NCBI RefSeq assembly: GCF_003664035.1 | Contig: NZ_RCCK01000011.1 | Coordinates: forward strand, 310,001 to 374,000 | Direction of reading: 5' to 3' | Source of the DNA: Pedobacter alluvionis | GTDB taxonomy: Bacteria > Bacteroidota > Bacteroidia > Sphingobacteriales > Sphingobacteriaceae | DNA: 64,000 nt | Notes under the pieces: generated by a model | Databases searched by the model: none | Told to the model about the DNA's origin: nothing | The model's input: the letters and a program-made list of their open reading frames with translations, nothing else | Shown: positions 25,389-34,274 of the stretch, in pieces | How positions within the stretch are numbered: position 1 is the first letter of the stretch | How the letters are laid out: each line of letters opens with the position of its first letter | Program-made: the position numbers and the translations under genes

Positions 25389-26962
25389 ACTTCTATTCCA
25401 AAAACCGCTTCAGCCAATCCAATTTCATCAGGCGAGTATGGCAAAGTATATTTCACGCCCATTTCATCAAACTTCTTACCTGTAGAGTTTCCTATTGCAA
25501 TTACCTGCTGGCCTGGTTCTAATAAATTATCTGCGAAATAGGCATCAACATTTGAAGGGCTGGTAAAAATCAGCACATCGGCATAACTCTGATCTATATC
25601 TTCTTCGATTACTGTTTCGTAAATCGGCAGATCGATTATTTTAGCATCAGCTGGTAATGATTTCTGAATAGACTGCAAAGAATCCTGTGCTCTTGGAAAC
25701 AATATTTGCTGACCACTAACCAATTTTGCAAAATCTTCAGCTACTTCAGTAATATCGCCACTTTCACCAACAAAATCAGCAACGTGATTAAATTTACGTA
25801 AGGCATCTTCTGAACCTCTTCCCACCACACCAAACTTTGTTTTCTTTGGCAGTACCGGTTTTAAGTTGAAAAAATATTCAACGCTGTTGCGGCTACTGAA
25901 GAAAACCCAGTCTACATGCTTCAAAATAAACTGATCTAAAACAGTTACTATCGGGAACGTCCGAATTAATGAACGTCCTTCTATTTCAATATTATTATTT
26001 TCTAATGCCCTACGGAAATAACTGTGCTCGCCGATTTCCCGTGAAATGAAAACCTTTTCCGGCTTCTTTCTTTCTGCATTAAATTTGCTTACAATTTTTT
26101 CGGCTAAACCTTCGGTACTTTCTGCACGCAAAAACAAACGTTCAGGAAAATGGTCGGCGGTTTCGGCTTTTGAAGTCCAAATTTCGAATTTTCCGTTTTC
26201 CTTTCTGCAATAACAGCCTAAAGGCATGTGGCAGCCACCTTCAAAAAGATTTAAAACCTTACGTTCTACAGTTACCGTTTCCGCGGTCTCCGGATCATGC
26301 AATTTTTGCAGTGCATCAAAAAGTTCAGTATCGTTTTCCCTGATCTGAATAGCCAAAGCGCCTTGTGCGGGAGCAGGAATAAACTCAGTGGTTTCCAATT
26401 CTTCTACATGTAAATCAGTAACATCAAGATTTAAGCGCTTAACGCCAGCTTTTGCAATCAGAATGGCATCGTAATCCTCGTCACGAAGTTTTTGGATACG
26501 GGTAGGCACATTTCCACGGAGATCTTCAACCTCTAAATCGGGCCGTAAGCCCAGTAGCTGGGCTTTGCGACGGTTAGATGAAGTACCAACCATAGCACCT
26601 TTTTTTAACGACAGCTTCTGCGAAACATCTACACAATCTTTTAAAATCAACAGATATTCACTTGCTTCCTCTCTTGGTGGTAAAGCCGCAATAATTAATC
26701 CTTCGGGATGTGTAGTTGGTAAATCTTTAAGGCAATGTACAGCCAGATCAATTGTTCCACCCAAAAGCTCTTCTTCCAATTCTTTGGTAAAAAAGCCTTT
26801 CCCTTCCAGTTTATCTAATCTTAAATTCAGGATTTTGTCGCCCTGAGTTTTAATGATTTTTATTTCTGCTTCTATTCCAATTACAGACAATTCATTTTTT
26901 ATATGATTTGCCTGCCATAAAGCCAGGTCGCTACCGCGTGTTCCAATGGTTAATTTCTTCAC
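25382..26962 (-). CDS. hemC: Porphobilinogen deaminase fused to uroporphyrinogen-III synthase
   Basis: A bifunctional 526-residue chain starting at GTG. Residues 1 to about 300 are HemC: MKKLTIGTRGSDLALWQA, DLRGNVPTRIQKLR and the dipyrromethane-binding Cys244 in EGGCHMPLGC. Residues about 305-526 are HemD (KVFISREIGEHSYFRRAL, FFSSRNSVEYFF, FTSPSNVDAYF, IAIGNSTGKKF). The fusion would hand hydroxymethylbilane directly to the synthase, as in some other Bacteroidota. Both halves look complete. Confidence 0.93.
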   Translation of the reverse strand: MKKLTIGTRGSDLALWQANHIKNELSVIGIEAEIKIIKTQGDKILNLRLDKLEGKGFFTKELEEELLGGTIDLAVHCLKDLPTTHPEGLIIAALPPREEASEYLLILKDCVDVSQKLSLKKGAMVGTSSNRRKAQLLGLRPDLEVEDLRGNVPTRIQKLRDEDYDAILIAKAGVKRLNLDVTDLHVEELETTEFIPAPAQGALAIQIRENDTELFDALQKLHDPETAETVTVERKVLNLFEGGCHMPLGCYCRKENGKFEIWTSKAETADHFPERLFLRAESTEGLAEKIVSKFNAERKKPEKVFISREIGEHSYFRRALENNNIEIEGRSLIRTFPIVTVLDQFILKHVDWVFFSSRNSVEYFFNLKPVLPKKTKFGVVGRGSEDALRKFNHVADFVGESGDITEVAEDFAKLVSGQQILFPRAQDSLQSIQKSLPADAKIIDLPIYETVIEEDIDQSYADVLIFTSPSNVDAYFADNLLEPGQQVIAIGNSTGKKFDEMGVKYTLPYSPDEIGLAEAVFGIEVR

Positions 26963-26982
26963 TATAAAGGTTAAATGAGTTG

Positions 26983-26990
26983 CAAATTTA
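26983..26990 (-). promoter_or_regulatory. Candidate -7 box (TAAATTTG) for hemCD
   Basis: Minus-strand TAAATTTG, 20 bases before the GTG start of hemCD. Matches the Bacteroidota TAnnTTTG consensus; the -33 region is not distinctive. Confidence 0.4.
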
Positions 26991-27100
26991 ATTTAATTAG
27001 TGGTTTATACCATGAATTGTTTAAAAATGAGACAGTGAGGTTACAGAAGAGATAATTTAAAGGATTTCTATGACATTACGCGATTGACAGTATATTCGTG

Positions 27101-27124
27101 GTGTAAGATGTTACCATCTTACAC
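27101..27124. repeat. Short perfect hairpin
   Basis: GTGTAAGATG and CATCTTACAC separated by TTAC. There is no T-run. Between hemA and hemCD. Confidence 0.6.
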
Positions 27125-27321
27125 TAATCTCTTTATATAGACTAAGTCAGGTGACAATACCCGAATTCACTATCCTCCAGTATAATGATAAGAAATTCGT
27201 TGCGGGAAATGCCTGGTAAAAGAAAGATCCTTCATTTCATTCAGGATGACACAACCGAAGAATGATAAAAACTAAGATTGGTGTTCTTTGCGCCTAACCT
27301 AAGCGACCTTTGCGGTTAAAC

Positions 27322-28548
27322 TTAAGATTGATTAACCAAAATTTCTTTAGCCATTACCATCGGAACGCTGATGTATTTTTTCTCCATGTAGTTCATTACA
27401 CGTTCTAAAACTTCGCGCGAGGCTTCATCCATTTGACCAATTTCATCTGCAAACACACCATTTATGGCTGTATTTTTGATTTCTTTAATCTTCCTTGGCA
27501 CTTCTTGCATTGCCAGTTCGATTCGGCGCTGTTTTAAAACAGAGAAAAATTCGGTAATGTTATTGCTGATAATTTCTTCGGCATGCACCAGTTCATTATA
27601 ACGTTCCTGGATATTTTTGCGTGCCACCTCTTTCAGCGATTCGACCTCAATATAATGTACAGGATTGTTATGGATTACTGCAGGTGTAACATCGTTTGGA
27701 ATGGCTAAATCTACTATTACCTTTTTGCCTTGATCGCCATTTAATAGCTTAGCGTACAACGCTTCGTTAATAATCGCCTCCGTTGAACCGGTACAGGTAA
27801 TGATCACATCAAATCCTTCATTAAAATCTTCAAGCGCTGCCAAAGGATAAGCTTTACCACCTAATTCTACGGCCAAAGATTCGGCCTTTGAAAACGTACG
27901 GTTGAAAATTGAAAAATTGGAGTATTTATGTTTGTTGAGGTATTTTGCAATATTCTGATTGGTTTCGCCCGCTCCAATAATTAAGATCCGCGAGTTGCCA
28001 CACATATTTAACTCTTTTAGTTTGCGGTAGGCCAATGAAACAACAGAAACCGGATTTTTTGAAATATTGGTATGGGTATACACTTCCTTTGCCGTTTTAA
28101 CCACACGATCCATAATCATACGCATGTAATCGCCGGTAAAACCAGCATCACGGCAGTTTTCGTAAGCTTTACGGATTTGTGCAAGGATTTCCTTTTCGCC
28201 AACTACCAAACTCTCTAAAGAACATGATGTTCTGAGCAAATGGTTAAAAGCTTCTTCGTTTTCGTACACCGTAACATTATCCAGGAAACGCTCCATAAAT
28301 TCAGGAGGCAATCCCATGTCTAAAACAGTAAGAAACCTGGTTACAAATTCCTTGTCAGTTTTCTCTTTGGTAAGAAAAACAAACTCCACACGGTTACAGG
28401 TTCCGATATAGAAAATTTCACTAACGGGAAGTTCTGCTTGAACATTCTTCAACCTGCTATCTAAACTCTGATCACAAATAACTAATTTCCCTAAAGATTT
28501 CAGGTCGATGTGGTGATGCGTAAAAGCTATTACTTTTAAATATTCCAA
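27322..28548 (-). CDS. hemA: Glutamyl-tRNA reductase
   Basis: Reduces glutamyl-tRNA(Glu) to glutamate-1-semialdehyde, the entry to the C5 heme pathway. 408 residues, with catalytic Cys51 in YIGTCNRVEFVF and the NADPH-binding motif LIIGAGETNQNIAKYL near 190. The start codon is TTG, judged from MEYLKVIAFTHHHIDL matching the family N-terminus; no ATG or GTG is nearby. First gene of the minus-strand heme cluster. A strong TACTTTTG -7 box lies 31 bases upstream. Confidence 0.95.
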   Translation of the reverse strand: MEYLKVIAFTHHHIDLKSLGKLVICDQSLDSRLKNVQAELPVSEIFYIGTCNRVEFVFLTKEKTDKEFVTRFLTVLDMGLPPEFMERFLDNVTVYENEEAFNHLLRTSCSLESLVVGEKEILAQIRKAYENCRDAGFTGDYMRMIMDRVVKTAKEVYTHTNISKNPVSVVSLAYRKLKELNMCGNSRILIIGAGETNQNIAKYLNKHKYSNFSIFNRTFSKAESLAVELGGKAYPLAALEDFNEGFDVIITCTGSTEAIINEALYAKLLNGDQGKKVIVDLAIPNDVTPAVIHNNPVHYIEVESLKEVARKNIQERYNELVHAEEIISNNITEFFSVLKQRRIELAMQEVPRKIKEIKNTAINGVFADEIGQMDEASREVLERVMNYMEKKYISVPMVMAKEILVNQS

Positions 28549-28578
28549 GTGCTTCCGTTATTAACTATTATCGGGATA

Positions 28579-28586
28579 CAAAAGTA
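28579..28586 (-). promoter_or_regulatory. Candidate -7 box (TACTTTTG) for hemA
   Basis: Minus-strand TACTTTTG fits TAnnTTTG exactly and sits 31 bases before the hemA TTG start. It would head the heme cluster. Confidence 0.5.
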
Positions 28587-28683
28587 ACATGGTGAAGGCA
28601 TGTGACTGTCATTAACCTGTAATTTACATCAATTTAGAACGGTTTTAAATAACAACCCCCTAAGATTAAACCATATATCAATC

Positions 28684-29070
28684 ATGATAAACAGACCAAT
28701 CTATAAAATTTTTCTCTGGGTTTATGCCCTTTTCTACGTTCTGGCAGGATGTAATCACTTTTTATCCACTGCAGTATATTACGTAATTATGCCAAAATGG
28801 TTGCCTGCGCATGGATTTTTAATTTATTTTTCTGGAGTATTAGAAATCGTTTTTGGGATTTTATTATTGATTAAGAAGACTAGAAAGTTTGCCGCTGTGC
28901 TGATTATCCTGATGTTAATTGCCTTTATACCTGCGCACATCTACATGATCCAGAAAGCACCTTTTATGTTGGGTAAAATATTGATAACGCCGTTTATAGC
29001 ATGGGCGAGGTTGCCTTTTCAGCTGTTGCTTATTGGCTGGGCATGGTATTATCATAAGAAAACAACCTGA
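28684..29070 (+). CDS. DoxX-like small membrane protein
   Basis: 128 residues with four predicted membrane helices (IFLWVYALFYVLAGCNHF, YFSGVLEIVFGILLLI, AAVLIILMLIAFIPAHIYMI, FQLLLIGWAWYY). The helix pattern and the GVLEIVFGILLLI segment are DoxX/SURF4-like. Function unknown; some relatives take part in redox or membrane quality control. Confidence 0.8.
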   Translation: MINRPIYKIFLWVYALFYVLAGCNHFLSTAVYYVIMPKWLPAHGFLIYFSGVLEIVFGILLLIKKTRKFAAVLIILMLIAFIPAHIYMIQKAPFMLGKILITPFIAWARLPFQLLLIGWAWYYHKKTT

Positions 29071-29090
29071 CTATGCCTTTTTTGAAAAGC

Positions 29091-29209
29091 AAAACCTGTA
29101 TTTCATTTTCAGTGTTAGTCCCGCTATTCGTTACAATCTTTTTGTGAATGTTAGTCTAAGCCTGTCGAAGACCCACATCAAAAAGTATTTTCACGCCTAT
29201 CAGGTTTAG
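29091..29209 (+). repeat. Composite intergenic repeat, copy 3
   Basis: The left arm begins TTTGAAAAGCAAA and contains GTTAGTCCCGCTATTCG followed by TTACAATCTTTTT. The right arm is AAAAAGTATTTTCACGCCTA followed by TCAGGTTTAG. The centre is different from copies 1 and 2: a TTAGTCTAAGCCTGTCGAAG word. It occupies the 270-base gap before the hydrolase gene. Confidence 0.75.
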
Positions 29210-29340
29210 AGAACATTGTCCTCTGATTCCATGAACGGTTTTCATAGTGCCTGCACAACAACAATATCATCAAGCCAATACAAAACACACAACAAAATCA
29301 GATTTCGTAAGTTTATATTTTATATCAACTCCTTTAAATT

Positions 29341-30168
29341 ATGATTACACAAAGCAATTTTAGCCTTAGCGGTGCAGACGGAAAATTAATTATCGGCGAT
29401 ATCACTTTTGACGAAAAAAACCCAAACACGCCCATCATACTTTTTGTACACGGCTTTAAAGGTTTTAAAGATTGGGGTGCACATAATTTGGTAGCCCAGT
29501 ATTTTGCCAGCAATGGTTACCGTTACATCAAGTTCAATTTATCACATAGCGGTGTGCTGGTTGATGATCCTAAAGATGTAACCGATATGGATGCCTTTGC
29601 CAGCAATACGGTATCAAAAGAGCTTTTTGATGTAAATGCGGTACTCGATTTTATCGAAAAAGCCTACGGTAAAGACACCAAGGTAAACCTGATCGGCCAT
29701 AGCCGCGGCGGTGGCCTATCAATTATCGAAGCTGCTAACGACTTAAGGATCAAAAAACTGATTACCTGGAGTGCCATTGCAGATTTTAGTAGCCTTTGGA
29801 AAAAGGAACAAGAGGCAGAATGGAAAAAGAATGGCAAAATATTCGTCACCAATGCCCGTACCAAAGAGCAAATGCCTTTAAACGTAACCTTATTAGAAGA
29901 TCTGGAAGAAAACGCAGCGGCATTAAATATTACAGATGCAGCAAAACGGGTAAATATCCCCTGGTTAATTATCCATGGCGATGATGATGTAAATGTTCCT
30001 TTTGAAACCGCACAAACCTTGGCAGAAGCCAATCCGGGCAGCAGGCTAGTCAAAATTGAAGGCGCCAACCATGTGTATGGAGCAACACAGCCTTATACCA
30101 GCGAAACTTTACCACCGCTTTTGTTTAAGGTTTGTGAAAAGGTTTTGGTATTTTTGGGGGAAGAATAA
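29341..30168 (+). CDS. Alpha/beta hydrolase
   Basis: A 275-residue cytoplasmic hydrolase of the dienelactone-hydrolase/esterase type. FVHGFKGFKDWGAHN forms the oxyanion region, GHSRGGG carries the nucleophile Ser near residue 120, IIHGDDDVNVPFETA the acid, and GANHVYG the His. No signal peptide. Substrate unknown. The broken UPF0158 gene follows after 9 bases. Confidence 0.9.
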   Translation: MITQSNFSLSGADGKLIIGDITFDEKNPNTPIILFVHGFKGFKDWGAHNLVAQYFASNGYRYIKFNLSHSGVLVDDPKDVTDMDAFASNTVSKELFDVNAVLDFIEKAYGKDTKVNLIGHSRGGGLSIIEAANDLRIKKLITWSAIADFSSLWKKEQEAEWKKNGKIFVTNARTKEQMPLNVTLLEDLEENAAALNITDAAKRVNIPWLIIHGDDDVNVPFETAQTLAEANPGSRLVKIEGANHVYGATQPYTSETLPPLLFKVCEKVLVFLGEE

Positions 30169-30177
30169 TTAAATGTT

Positions 30178-30618
30178 ATGACTGCTTTAACCTCAGAACA
30201 AATTAAAGAAATTGCAGATACAATCGATTGAGGTTTCGTATGCCACTGGAACATTAAAAATAATAGACTGATTTTTATACCAAACGACGAAGGCTTTGAT
30301 CCTGCCGACAATGATGCATGGGATGAGGATATAAAAGAGTTAAAAACAAATTCAAGTGAGTATAAGGAAATTGAAAAACCAGATTCGACTGAGTCTTTTA
30401 GATTTATGGAAGATTTCACAGACGGGTTACCTGATAATACACGGATAAAAGTTACACTAATCGAGGCACTTAATAAAAGAAAGCCTTTCAGAGAATTTAA
30501 ATATGAAATAGATAATTCAGGAGATTACCGACAACTGTGGTTTGATTTTAAAAATCAAAAAATGATTGAGTATGTAAAGGACAGGGTAGATTACATCATT
30601 AAGTACGAAAGTAATTAA
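30178..30618 (+). pseudogene. UPF0158-family gene interrupted by an in-frame TGA
   Basis: Read from the ATG at 30178, codons 1-16 give MTALTSEQIKEIADTID after the start, then TGA at 30229-30231. The same frame continues without further stops for 129 codons to 30618 (GFVCHWNIKNNRLIFIP, FRFMEDFTDGLPD, LWFDFKNQKM). The complete 146-residue product would match small UPF0158 proteins of unknown function. A fragment could start at the ATG at 30406. One base change would restore the frame, so decay is recent, or it is a sequencing error. Confidence 0.75.
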
Positions 30619-30630
30619 CAACTTGAGGAC

Positions 30631-31905
30631 TTAATCATCACCTCTCCTCACAAAATTACGCATGTCGCTACCACTAGGGCTTTGGAAAATTTCGAGATCA
30701 AAATAGGGTACTGCAGCCAGTAAATGATCGAAGATATCGGCTGCTACTTCTTCGAAACGTTTTAAACCTTTTTCTTTCGAGAAAACATAAATCTCGATAG
30801 GCAATCCGTTTTCTGTTGCCTGCAGTTGGCGTACCATAAAGGTTAAATCGGTATTAATGTGTGGATTACTTTCCAGATATTTTTCTGCATAAATTCTAAA
30901 AGTGCCAATATTTGTCATGTGGCGACCGTTAACCAAGTTATTTGGATTTACCGTGTTTTCGGCGTTATAACGTTCAATAAAAGTTTGAGTTTCTTTCAGA
31001 TAATCCTTTAAAAAATCGATGCTCTGTAGCCTCCCGATCAGTTCCTCATCGCAGAATTTAATACTCGAAATTTTAATGTTAATGTGTCGTTTGATCCTCC
31101 TGCCCTCACTTTCTTCCATGGCACGCCAATTCTTAAAAGATTCACTTACAATGGCATAACTCGGCACTATGGTTACCGTTTTATCCCAATTTCGCACCTT
31201 AATAGTGGTTAAATTAATTTCAGTTACTTCACCGTCGGCGCCATATTTTTCTACAGTTATCCAATCGCCTACCCTTACCAGATCAATGGCACTCATTTGT
31301 ACAGACGCTACGAAACCTAAAATAGGATCTCTGAAAACCAGAATAAAAACAGCGGTAACAGCACCGAAACCACCAAAAACATACAGGGGGGATTCGCCAA
31401 GAATAATCGCTAGAATCAACACGAAACCAACAATGTAAAACACAATTTTCGCTACCTGTTTGTAACTTCTTATGGGTTTATCGGCATATTTCTTTGATGA
31501 TTCCATAATGGACACCAAAGCATTCAGAAATGCATTTACAGCAAACATTACGGCTAAAACCATGTAGATTTTAGCAAATATTAAAGCATAAAATAACCCG
31601 TTTTTAAAATCGATAAAAAGATAAGGAACAACATTGTGAATAATGTATGCGCCAAATATTAGGGCAAATGCCCTAAAAACCCTAAACTCGAACAATGCAT
31701 TTTGCCAATCGGATTTGGTTTTTGCACTTTTTACCACCCCGATAAAAAGCTGTCGGGTTAAAAATATAGTAATGTATAGAAATAAAATAACACCAAGCAG
31801 CCCAATAAAAAAGTAAGAATACATGAGTTCGCTACCAGCAAGGCCTTTGCCAGCGAGCAAGTTTCTAAGTTCACTAAACAGGTATTGAAACTCGGGGATA
31901 TTCAT
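30631..31905 (-). CDS. MscS-family mechanosensitive ion channel
   Basis: 424 residues with about four to five membrane helices, then the MscS beta-domain. The pore-helix region VFGGFGAVTAVFILVFRDPILGF and the following SVQMSAIDLVRVGDWITVEK, VTEINLTTIKVRNWD and TIVPSYAIVSESFKNW are typical. I start at the ATG at 31905; a TTG one codon earlier gives an extra Met. Expected to release osmolytes on hypo-osmotic shock. Confidence 0.92.
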   Translation of the reverse strand: MNIPEFQYLFSELRNLLAGKGLAGSELMYSYFFIGLLGVILFLYITIFLTRQLFIGVVKSAKTKSDWQNALFEFRVFRAFALIFGAYIIHNVVPYLFIDFKNGLFYALIFAKIYMVLAVMFAVNAFLNALVSIMESSKKYADKPIRSYKQVAKIVFYIVGFVLILAIILGESPLYVFGGFGAVTAVFILVFRDPILGFVASVQMSAIDLVRVGDWITVEKYGADGEVTEINLTTIKVRNWDKTVTIVPSYAIVSESFKNWRAMEESEGRRIKRHINIKISSIKFCDEELIGRLQSIDFLKDYLKETQTFIERYNAENTVNPNNLVNGRHMTNIGTFRIYAEKYLESNPHINTDLTFMVRQLQATENGLPIEIYVFSKEKGLKRFEEVAADIFDHLLAAVPYFDLEIFQSPSGSDMRNFVRRGDD

Positions 31906-31994
31906 CAAGGCAATTTAGTATTTATTGGTCATAAAATTTAATGCTGATCTGGTTTTTGTCATTCTGAATACAATGAAGAATCTGCTAAATCTTC

Positions 31995-32060
31995 GGTCTG
32001 TGTCCCCACAGGCCAAAAATAAACGAGTAATTATAATTGTGATCTGTGGGGACACAGACC
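31995..32060. repeat. Inverted repeat GGTCTGTGTCCCCACA with AT-rich loop
   Basis: Perfect 16-bp arms (31995-32010 and 32045-32060) around a 34-base AT-rich loop. Confidence 0.8.
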
Positions 32061-32177
32061 ACGGAATAAGAATATTGCTGCTGTTAAACCGTGCTAGTAT
32101 TAATAATGGCAGTAGTTTGTAAGTCAGTCGGTGCTACCAGGATATAGATTCTTCGCTTCGCTCAGAATGACAGTATA

Positions 32178-32200
32178 GTGGTCTGTGGGAAACAGACCAC
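32178..32200. repeat. Short palindrome of the same GGTCTGTG family
   Basis: GTGGTCTGT and ACAGACCAC flank GGGAA. It shares the GGTCTGTG word with 31995-32060 and lies 19 bases 3' of ispG. Confidence 0.7.
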
Positions 32201-32218
32201 GGCGCGCTGTATTAATTA

Positions 32219-34177
32219 TTAAACCTTCTCTACCCAGTTGCCATCATCTTTGATGATATCGATCAGTTCATCAAGTGCATAAGCCGTAGTTACATTTTTC
32301 TTTACCACTTCTTTACCGCGGTATAAGGTAATTTTATCAGGTCCGGTGCCAACATAACCGTAATCGGCATCGGCCATTTCGCCTGGGCCATTAACAATAC
32401 AGCCCATGATACCAATTTTGATACCTTTTAAATGATCGGTACGCGATCGGATGAGTTGTGTGGTTTCTTGTAGATCGAAAAGTGTTCTTCCACAACTTGG
32501 GCAAGAAATATATTCTGTTTTACTGATCCTTGTACGGGTAGCCTGTAAAATCCCGAAACTGGTCGAGTTGATCAACGAAAGATTTTGTCCTTCTGCGTCA
32601 ATCCATATGCCGTCGCCAAAACCATCAGTAAATAAAGCACCAATATCGGTAGCGGCATAAAGCATTAAATGATCAGCATCTGCACCTTGGTAAGTCCTTT
32701 TAATAATTATCGGAACCTGATTTTTTTGTTCTTGCAAGGCTACAAAAAAGGCCCTTTGCTCGGCCATGCCATGTGTTGCAGAAGTATCTAGAATTAAAAC
32801 AACCGTGCTATCCAATTGCGCAAGTATTTCATTGTTAAATTGTTGTGCATCAACCTCAACAAAGCTTAACAGATCATCTTTGTGATCAGCTTTGGTAAAT
32901 TCTTCTAAAGAGAATAACGGATGACAGTTGTTCTTATCCTTTAATTTTAACCAGGTTTGATAATTATAAACCTGTTTTAAATTTCCCGGAAAAGAGAAAG
33001 AAGGTAAATTATCTCCTAAATAAGCTAAATCGCATGCCTGATCGGCCAAGTTATATTTATCTAAACCTGCACTATAGTTATAACCAACCGAACTTAAAAA
33101 GTAAGGATCTTTTAAATTTTCTTTCGAAACATCAATCATTACAACCGGATGGTGATGACCACCAATGTGCTGAACCGGAGTGGTAATGCGGCGATTGTAT
33201 TCGTAAGGGTTGTAAGTTGAGCGTAGTGTGATCGACTCAAGACTTCCGACTTCAGACTTCGGACTCCTTAAAGCATAGCGGTCTGCCAAAGCTTTAGCCA
33301 CCGGTGCTTCAAATTCAGGATCTTCGGTTAGGGAAACACGGATAGTATCGCCTAATCCATCTTCCAATAAGGTTCCAATACCAACGGCTGATTTAATGCG
33401 ACCATCTTCTCCATCACCAGCTTCAGTAACACCTAAATGCAAAGGATAATTCATGCCTTCCTTAGCCATGGTTTCTACCAATAAACGGTATGCCTGCACC
33501 ATCACCTGGGTATTACTGGCTTTCATCGAGATCACCAGGTTAAAGTAATTCTGGTCTTCGCACATGCGGATAAATTCCATTGCCGATTCTACCATTCCCC
33601 TCGGGGTATCACCGTAATGGCTCATAATCCTGTCAGATAGTGAACCATGATTGGTACCGATGCGCATGGCCGTACCATACTCTTTACAGATTTTTACTAA
33701 AGGGATAAACTTTTTGTAAATCCTGGCTAGCTCTGCATTATAAGCATCCTGTGTGTATTCTAAATTCTCGAATTTCTTTTTGTCCGCGTAATTGCCAGGG
33801 TTAACACGCACCTTTTCTACAATTCGGGCGGCCATTTCGGCAGCATTTGGGGTAAAGTGGATATCGGCAATTAGCGGAACATTATATCCTCGGAAACGCA
33901 GTTCCTTTTTAATATTGGCAAGATTTTCGGCTTCCTTAATGCTTGGAGCAGTAATACGCACATATTCGCAACCCGATTCTACCATGCGGATGGTCTGTTC
34001 TACCGTACCCAGAGTATCCATGGTATCGGTAGTGGTCATCGATTGGATACGGATTGGATTATGTCCACCCAATGCAATATCACCAATATTCACCTCGCGG
34101 GTTAAGTATCTCGAATAAGCTGTTAAACTGTTGCAATATCCGCCAGCCAGATCATGTTTTGCCAATATATTTTCCAT
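32219..34177 (-). CDS. ispG: 4-hydroxy-3-methylbut-2-enyl diphosphate synthase, long form
   Basis: Penultimate enzyme of the MEP isoprenoid pathway, with a [4Fe-4S] cluster. I start at 34177 (MENILAKHDLAGGYCN) because a TATCTTTG -7 box lies 7 bases upstream; a longer 25-codon extension would cross it. The 652 residues are the plant/Chlamydia/Bacteroidota-type three-domain form with a large central insert, versus about 370 in E. coli. Cluster ligands appear in CPSCGRTLFDLQ and GCIVNGPGEMADADYGY. Confidence 0.94.
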   Translation of the reverse strand: MENILAKHDLAGGYCNSLTAYSRYLTREVNIGDIALGGHNPIRIQSMTTTDTMDTLGTVEQTIRMVESGCEYVRITAPSIKEAENLANIKKELRFRGYNVPLIADIHFTPNAAEMAARIVEKVRVNPGNYADKKKFENLEYTQDAYNAELARIYKKFIPLVKICKEYGTAMRIGTNHGSLSDRIMSHYGDTPRGMVESAMEFIRMCEDQNYFNLVISMKASNTQVMVQAYRLLVETMAKEGMNYPLHLGVTEAGDGEDGRIKSAVGIGTLLEDGLGDTIRVSLTEDPEFEAPVAKALADRYALRSPKSEVGSLESITLRSTYNPYEYNRRITTPVQHIGGHHHPVVMIDVSKENLKDPYFLSSVGYNYSAGLDKYNLADQACDLAYLGDNLPSFSFPGNLKQVYNYQTWLKLKDKNNCHPLFSLEEFTKADHKDDLLSFVEVDAQQFNNEILAQLDSTVVLILDTSATHGMAEQRAFFVALQEQKNQVPIIIKRTYQGADADHLMLYAATDIGALFTDGFGDGIWIDAEGQNLSLINSTSFGILQATRTRISKTEYISCPSCGRTLFDLQETTQLIRSRTDHLKGIKIGIMGCIVNGPGEMADADYGYVGTGPDKITLYRGKEVVKKNVTTAYALDELIDIIKDDGNWVEKV

Positions 34178-34184
34178 CTGTTTG

Positions 34185-34192
34185 CAAAGATA
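34185..34192 (-). promoter_or_regulatory. Candidate -7 box (TATCTTTG) for ispG
   Basis: Minus-strand TATCTTTG ends 7 bases before the chosen ispG ATG. If used, the mRNA would be leaderless or nearly so. This placement is my main reason for rejecting the upstream start. Confidence 0.45.
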
Positions 34193-34274
34193 AGGATTGT
34201 TGGAATGTTTTAATATGGGAATGTTGTAAAAGATGCTGGTTAGCAACGTCAAAAACTCTTACCTGTAACAGGTA

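Larger units (their letters stand above)
26963..27321. other. Intergenic region upstream of hemCD
   Basis: No gene visible. A TAAATTTG box (26983-26990, minus) is the likely hemCD promoter. A small hairpin is at 27101-27124. AGATCCTTCATTTCATTCAG and GATGACAC words near 27226-27252, and TTTGCGCCTAACC...TTTGCGGTTAA near 27284-27320, are dispersed-repeat fragments; the last resembles 850-871 after ilvN. Confidence 0.6.
31906..32218. other. Intergenic region with GGTCTGTG palindromes
   Basis: No gene visible. It holds TTCTGAATACAATGAAGAATCT (split), the 16-bp inverted repeat 31995-32060, an ATTCTTCGCTTCGCTCAGAA word with TGACAG (about 32150-32172), and the short palindrome 32178-32200. Confidence 0.65.

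Noticed and set aside
30229..30231. In-frame TGA as a selenocysteine codon
   Set aside because: No SECIS-like hairpin is apparent directly downstream, UPF0158 proteins are not known selenoproteins, and no selenocysteine genes are in view. Nonsense mutation or sequence error is simpler.
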